Assembly: GCA_003342895.1 (NCBI GenBank) | Contig: PTFA01000396.1 | Location: forward strand, 245,584 to 309,583 | Direction: 5' to 3' | DNA from: Casuarius casuarius | Lineage: Eukaryota > Chordata > Aves > Casuariiformes > Casuariidae | DNA: 64,000 nucleotides | In this document: positions 60,201-64,000 of the stretch, one piece after another | How the letters are laid out: every line of letters begins with the position of its first letter | Position numbering within the stretch: the stretch's first letter is position 1 | The notes under the pieces: generated by a model | Databases searched by the model: none | What the model saw: only the letters and a program-made list of their open reading frames with translations | Told to the model about the DNA's origin: nothing | Position numbers and translations under genes: made by a program

Positions 60201-62527
60201 GAGCAGAGGAAGATGGAGAATGTCCTGCTACTGCACAGTGCAGGAAGGAAGGCAACTGCAGACTTCCTCCTCCTCCTCCTGTTTTAGCACCCCTCAGCTA
60301 ATATCTTCCACCTTTCCTGATAGGCAAAGCAGCCCTTTTAGTGTTACATCTCAGCTCAGCCACTTGCCATTCTTCCCATCTCACTGTGAAATAGTCTTCT
60401 GCATGACTTCATGGCCACTGGACTCTGTGCAGCACTGGTGCCTAGGACAGTAGGTGGATATGGTTCCACATTCACTTGGGTCTGGACTGGGTTTATTCAC
60501 ACAGATTGCCCTGGTATTGCTCCTAGGACATACCCAGGACAGCTACCAAGAAATGAAACTCTCCATCACTTTTCCCTCAGCACTCTGAAGTACTCTTGCC
60601 ATGGTTCTCTCCCTCACCTCATGTGTCCTCCTCCTTCAGGATTCATATTTTTCTTGAAACTCTTCATATCTTTAAGCCCATTTCCAAATCATCCAGAAAT
60701 GTTAACACCTCTTCTCAAAATAAAACACTGAAGTGCCACCTTCTTTTGAGCTTATTCACTCAGTCACCTTTAAAATCAAGGCTGCAGAAAAGACTTTCTG
60801 TCTAGTAGTCCTAACGAAAGGCCTGAGATGCAATCAGTGCCAAACTGAGGGCTTTCAAAGGCACGACAGTCTCTGACTGGACACTGAACTCCCATGACAT
60901 GGTCAGAGGAATTGGATGCCTACTTACCCTGAGAATAATGGTGGGTGAAGATCTAGCCCTCCTTTCCATAGCTGTCTACCCTTGACTTCCTTAGAGCTAC
61001 AGCTTCACAGAGCAACATCAGCCTTTGTGTTTATTCTCAAGTACATACTGAGCTCTCTTTCAAGTTTTATGAAGCTGCCATGGTTGTTTTAAGGAATGCC
61101 TCAGCTACGAATGTTCTGAAAAAAAAAAACTCATCAGTCCAGGCAAGTTTTTAATTATTCCCTTGAACACTGTTACATTGGGCTGCCTGGTGTGACTCAG
61201 AGGCTACAGGATCATTAAGGCTTGTGCGTAAGCACAGAGGGCTTTTTTATATCAGGCTACCTGCCCATTGGTGACAACAGGGTTAGGGGATGTACTCATG
61301 AGGATGAATCTTGGCTAGACACAGACTGCAAGTACAGACTTAATGATTTAAGAACATATCAGAAATCACAGCAAAAGCCTAGCCTGGCAGAGTTTGAATC
61401 TCATGGTGTGAAAAAGGCAATAAAAATGGTTCAAGGAGAAAGGTGATGCAACCGGAGTAGGAGAAAAATATCTGTTATTATTTTATATTACATCTGTATG
61501 GAGCCCATGGCACAGATCAAGGCTGTGCTTTGTGCCCCCAGCACAAATCACATAGAACAAAAGCTCATCTTTCCATCTGAGAGCCTGGTTATCAGAAGCC
61601 TAGGAGAAGACACACAGAAATGTAAGCAGTGAGGACCAGCATGCTCAGTACAGAGGATAAAAGGGAAACATTACAATAATTGAGATCAAACTTTTTTTTT
61701 TCCCGCTGTGGTCTTCTACCAGTGACTACAGGGAAGAGTGGGGATATCTGAGAGATGCAAGAACATATGAATGGCAAGAGCCTGAAAAAGGAGGAGACAA
61801 GAAATGCAGAGTCTAAGCTGGTGGCAAGAAGTCCAGGAAGACATGAGCCAAGAGGAAATGCAATTCTAGGCAGAGTGCAAAGGAAGAGATTATTTGGATT
61901 TCTCTGGTAATTGAAACCACAGATGTGGATAAATGCATCCAGTGAGAGAGAGAGAGGCACTATGGGGATATCTTGAAGGACAGCTGCAAGACAAACCAGA
62001 ATGGCAAGTGCCTTGACTTAAAAATGTAGAAGAGAGTAGGACACATGAGAATGATCAGTTATGGAGACAGCCTGGAAAGAAGGCAGCTCAGAACAAAGTG
62101 TGCTGAGTGGACTCTGGACAGCCAGATTACAGGCTGAGAGAAGGCTATCAGAAAGGATCAAAGACAGCAGTACAGGGGAAGGAGAGTGTTAAAAGCCAAG
62201 GCAGTTGAACTCTTAGAAGGGAGGAAGAAGGAGCCTAGGAGCATATATGGTGTGAGACAGCACCCAAATCTGCTGAACCAAGCATGCATACTCTATGACT
62301 GTTAAAGAGTTAAAAACTTACAGGGAAAAGAAAAACCTTTATTTGATCCCCCCAAAACAAATAAAATCCACTGTCCAAACAGGCTCACGGAAGAGCAAAG
62401 CAACTGGGGAGGAGAGAGGGAGCCCAGCTCATTGTTAGGTATAGCTCCAACTGCTACTATCTCTTCATGATCATTTACAAACCCACCCTCCCAGTGGCTG
62501 CTCAGCTACAATAAAAGCATGCATTAC
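57241..62527 (-). other. Intron of TIKI gene
   Basis: Intron of about 5.3 kb. A segment near 57,545-57,650 (GTGATCATCTAGTCTTATGT-like) resembles an old interspersed repeat found in sauropsids, but I cannot name it. A (TA)n/(CA)n tract lies at 59,826-59,866. Confidence 0.6.
59826..59866. repeat. TA/CA microsatellite
   Basis: Alternating ATATATATACACACA units, imperfect, on the plus strand. Confidence 0.9.
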
Positions 62528-62618
62528 TTGTTGATGGCTTGTCCAGCTGGAGTGTGTTCTACCTCGTACCCTTCTCTCCTCAAAACATCAATCACTGTGT
62601 TGTTGCCCATGAAGTGAC
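62528..62618 (-). CDS. TRABD2A: TIKI Wnt metalloprotease, end of TraB domain
   Basis: Acceptor cttaactgcag and donor ATCAACAA|GTAATG bound a 91-base exon reading [20 protein letters not shown] and then [13 protein letters not shown] proteins carry [31 protein letters not shown] at the end of the TraB domain. The first residue here is the histidine of the second GxxH metal-binding motif, whose G-A-G lies in the preceding exon. All these positions are kept, so the gene looks functional. Earlier exons lie beyond the right edge. Confidence 0.88.
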
Positions 62619-64000
62619 CTGCAGTTAAGAGAAAAATGAAATCAGAACCCAAGGAGCAAAAGGAGAGAGAGAGCACAGGAACAAAGTCCTACCTCATCAC
62701 AGGAGGCATGTTGCTCTGAGTGTGGGCATGGCTTTAGCACACCCCACTAGCATGCATGAGAGAGACAGCATCTCTAATGAATGACAGCTGAATTTCTCCC
62801 AAGCCATTTCAGTTATCACATTGTACCTTTCTAAAATGTAGATGTGATCAGAAATAATGCCCTTCACTCTGGTCCTGTTGGCTGATGCCTTCTCAGGCCA
62901 CTGTAGCTTTTGGGGGGGCATAAGGGATGCAGTCATTGTGAGAGACCTGTCCAGGAGTAGCACCTGTCCACCACTGGTAGTGGTGCAAGCCAGGTCAGAA
63001 TCTGGCCATGCTGTGTGCATCGCTTTAAGATCCTCTGGCATCACAGAGGCACTAATCAGGATGTCAGTCAACATCATTAGCAATTTTTAAATGATTAAGA
63101 ATCATCCAACTGCAGCAAAGAGAAAACAGCCCTGAACACTGACGACTTAAATTGGCCCTTTTCATTCTCTCAGTTTAAGCCATCAGGAACAGAAATTCCA
63201 CTTCATTTATATCAACTGAAGTTTGGGAAAGGCTTAGCCAGCCCTGGCCAATTCTGTGATTTATGGCTCAATTCCATTTTCAGCCAGATATGAAGGTTGA
63301 TCAGCCTGTAATTTGGCATCGTAATTAATAAATGATTATTCAAAAGGATGTAAGAATTCTAAAGGACTTTATGCCCTACAAGCTAACTGCCTTTGACAAT
63401 TACTCTAACACCTCATTAGACAAGTCTGCTGAAAAGCAGGAGGACACAGAGGCCTGCCGCAGGCTCTTCTAAGTCTAGTTTTCTTGAAAACATTTGTTCA
63501 TTTAATGGCCTACCCTTAATTAAAACTAGGTGTGAGCAAATGACTTACTAGAGAGCTCCTTTCCCTCTGTAGATGTAAGCAGTGTTGAAACTGATAATTT
63601 CAGAAAACTTGTTGCTGCTAATATTCTTCAAAAATATATGGGAATAAAACCACCAGAACGACCCTTGTGAACAGGGAAAGCAAGGAGAAAAGAAGGGGAG
63701 GTCCAGCGATAACCAGATTAGCAGTCGAAGAATTAAACCCAAGGGATTTATGATTTTTCAGACTAAAATGGGTTCAGTGATTTGAAGTGCTAGCTCCCAA
63801 CCTCTCATGCCACAATAGGAAAGGGCTTATGAACTACTAGCTTAAGCAATGGGGCAAGATATCTGGATGGTATCATTTGAGCACAGACCTTTATGAAGAT
63901 GAAGTTTCAGAAGTTTCAGTTTCCCTTAAAATGCAAACATCTCTAGCCTGAAAGAAACCCTATAACCAAACAATGCAATGTATATATGGGTACCGTATTT
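62619..64000 (-). other. Intron of TIKI gene (runs off window)
   Basis: Upstream intron; the preceding exon was not found before position 64,000. The open frame at 62,697-63,083 has no TraB-domain features. Confidence 0.55.

Noticed and set aside
1..64000. CRISPR arrays, bacterial operons, phage or toxin-antitoxin systems
   Set aside because: The window is vertebrate: spliced genes, CR1 and LTR elements, CpG island. No repeat-spacer pattern or operon-like packing exists.
1..64000. tRNA or rRNA genes
   Set aside because: I saw no convincing cloverleaf with A and B boxes and no ribosomal sequence by eye; a covariance-model scan would be decisive.

Overview
The window is vertebrate, almost certainly bird, nuclear DNA. 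It is AT-rich and intron-dominated, with one CpG island near 40.0-40.6 kb. It carries CR1 retrotransposon tails, one ending in an ATTCTATG-type 3' motif, and avian-style LTR elements. Most open frames are chance frames; real coding signal is found only as short, spliced, minus-strand blocks. There are two single unresolved bases, at 10,978 and 12,438.

From 4.1 to 36 kb the minus strand holds the wreck of an axonemal dynein heavy chain gene. Eighteen exon-sized blocks lie in the correct N-to-C order: N-terminal tail (35.5, 33.2, 33.0, 32.7, 32.5, 22.5 kb), linker (19.3, 18.5, 18.4, 17.3, 15.5, 15.1 kb), stalk/AAA5 (13.9 kb), and AAA5-AAA6 (7.7, 6.3, 5.6, possibly 4.6, and 4.2 kb). Introns are retained, so this is not a retrocopy. 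The frame is broken by at least five shifts and several in-frame stops, and some splice donors look lost. The blocks for AAA1-AAA4 and most of the stalk are absent: the linker end at 15.0 kb is followed, only 1 kb away, by the returning stalk at 14.0 kb. The gene is therefore dead. The closest family is the single-headed inner-arm type (DNAH6/3/7/12); DNAH6 is favoured because of its neighbour.

The CpG island at 40.0-40.6 kb has a near-perfect RFX X-box, a CCAAT box and two YY1-like AAATGGCGG sites. It looks like the promoter left behind by the ciliary gene, possibly shared with a plus-strand transcript. I found no plus-strand gene.

From 52.5 kb to the right edge, three minus-strand exons encode the C-terminal part of a TIKI-family Wnt-cleaving metalloprotease (TRABD2A more likely than TRABD2B). 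They are intact, with good splice sites, matching phases, a stop codon and a poly(A) signal. The 5' part lies beyond the window. In human, as I recall it, TRABD2A and DNAH6 are neighbours, which supports both assignments.

Mobile DNA: a minus-strand betaretrovirus-like provirus fragment (LTR, primer-binding site, truncated gag) at 11.5-12.4 kb sits between two CR1-like segments in opposite orientation. A probable solo LTR lies at 35.05-35.33 kb, and CR1 tails at 9.4, 14.6 and 20.2 kb. I see no new multi-gene system; the decayed dynein is the main discovery.
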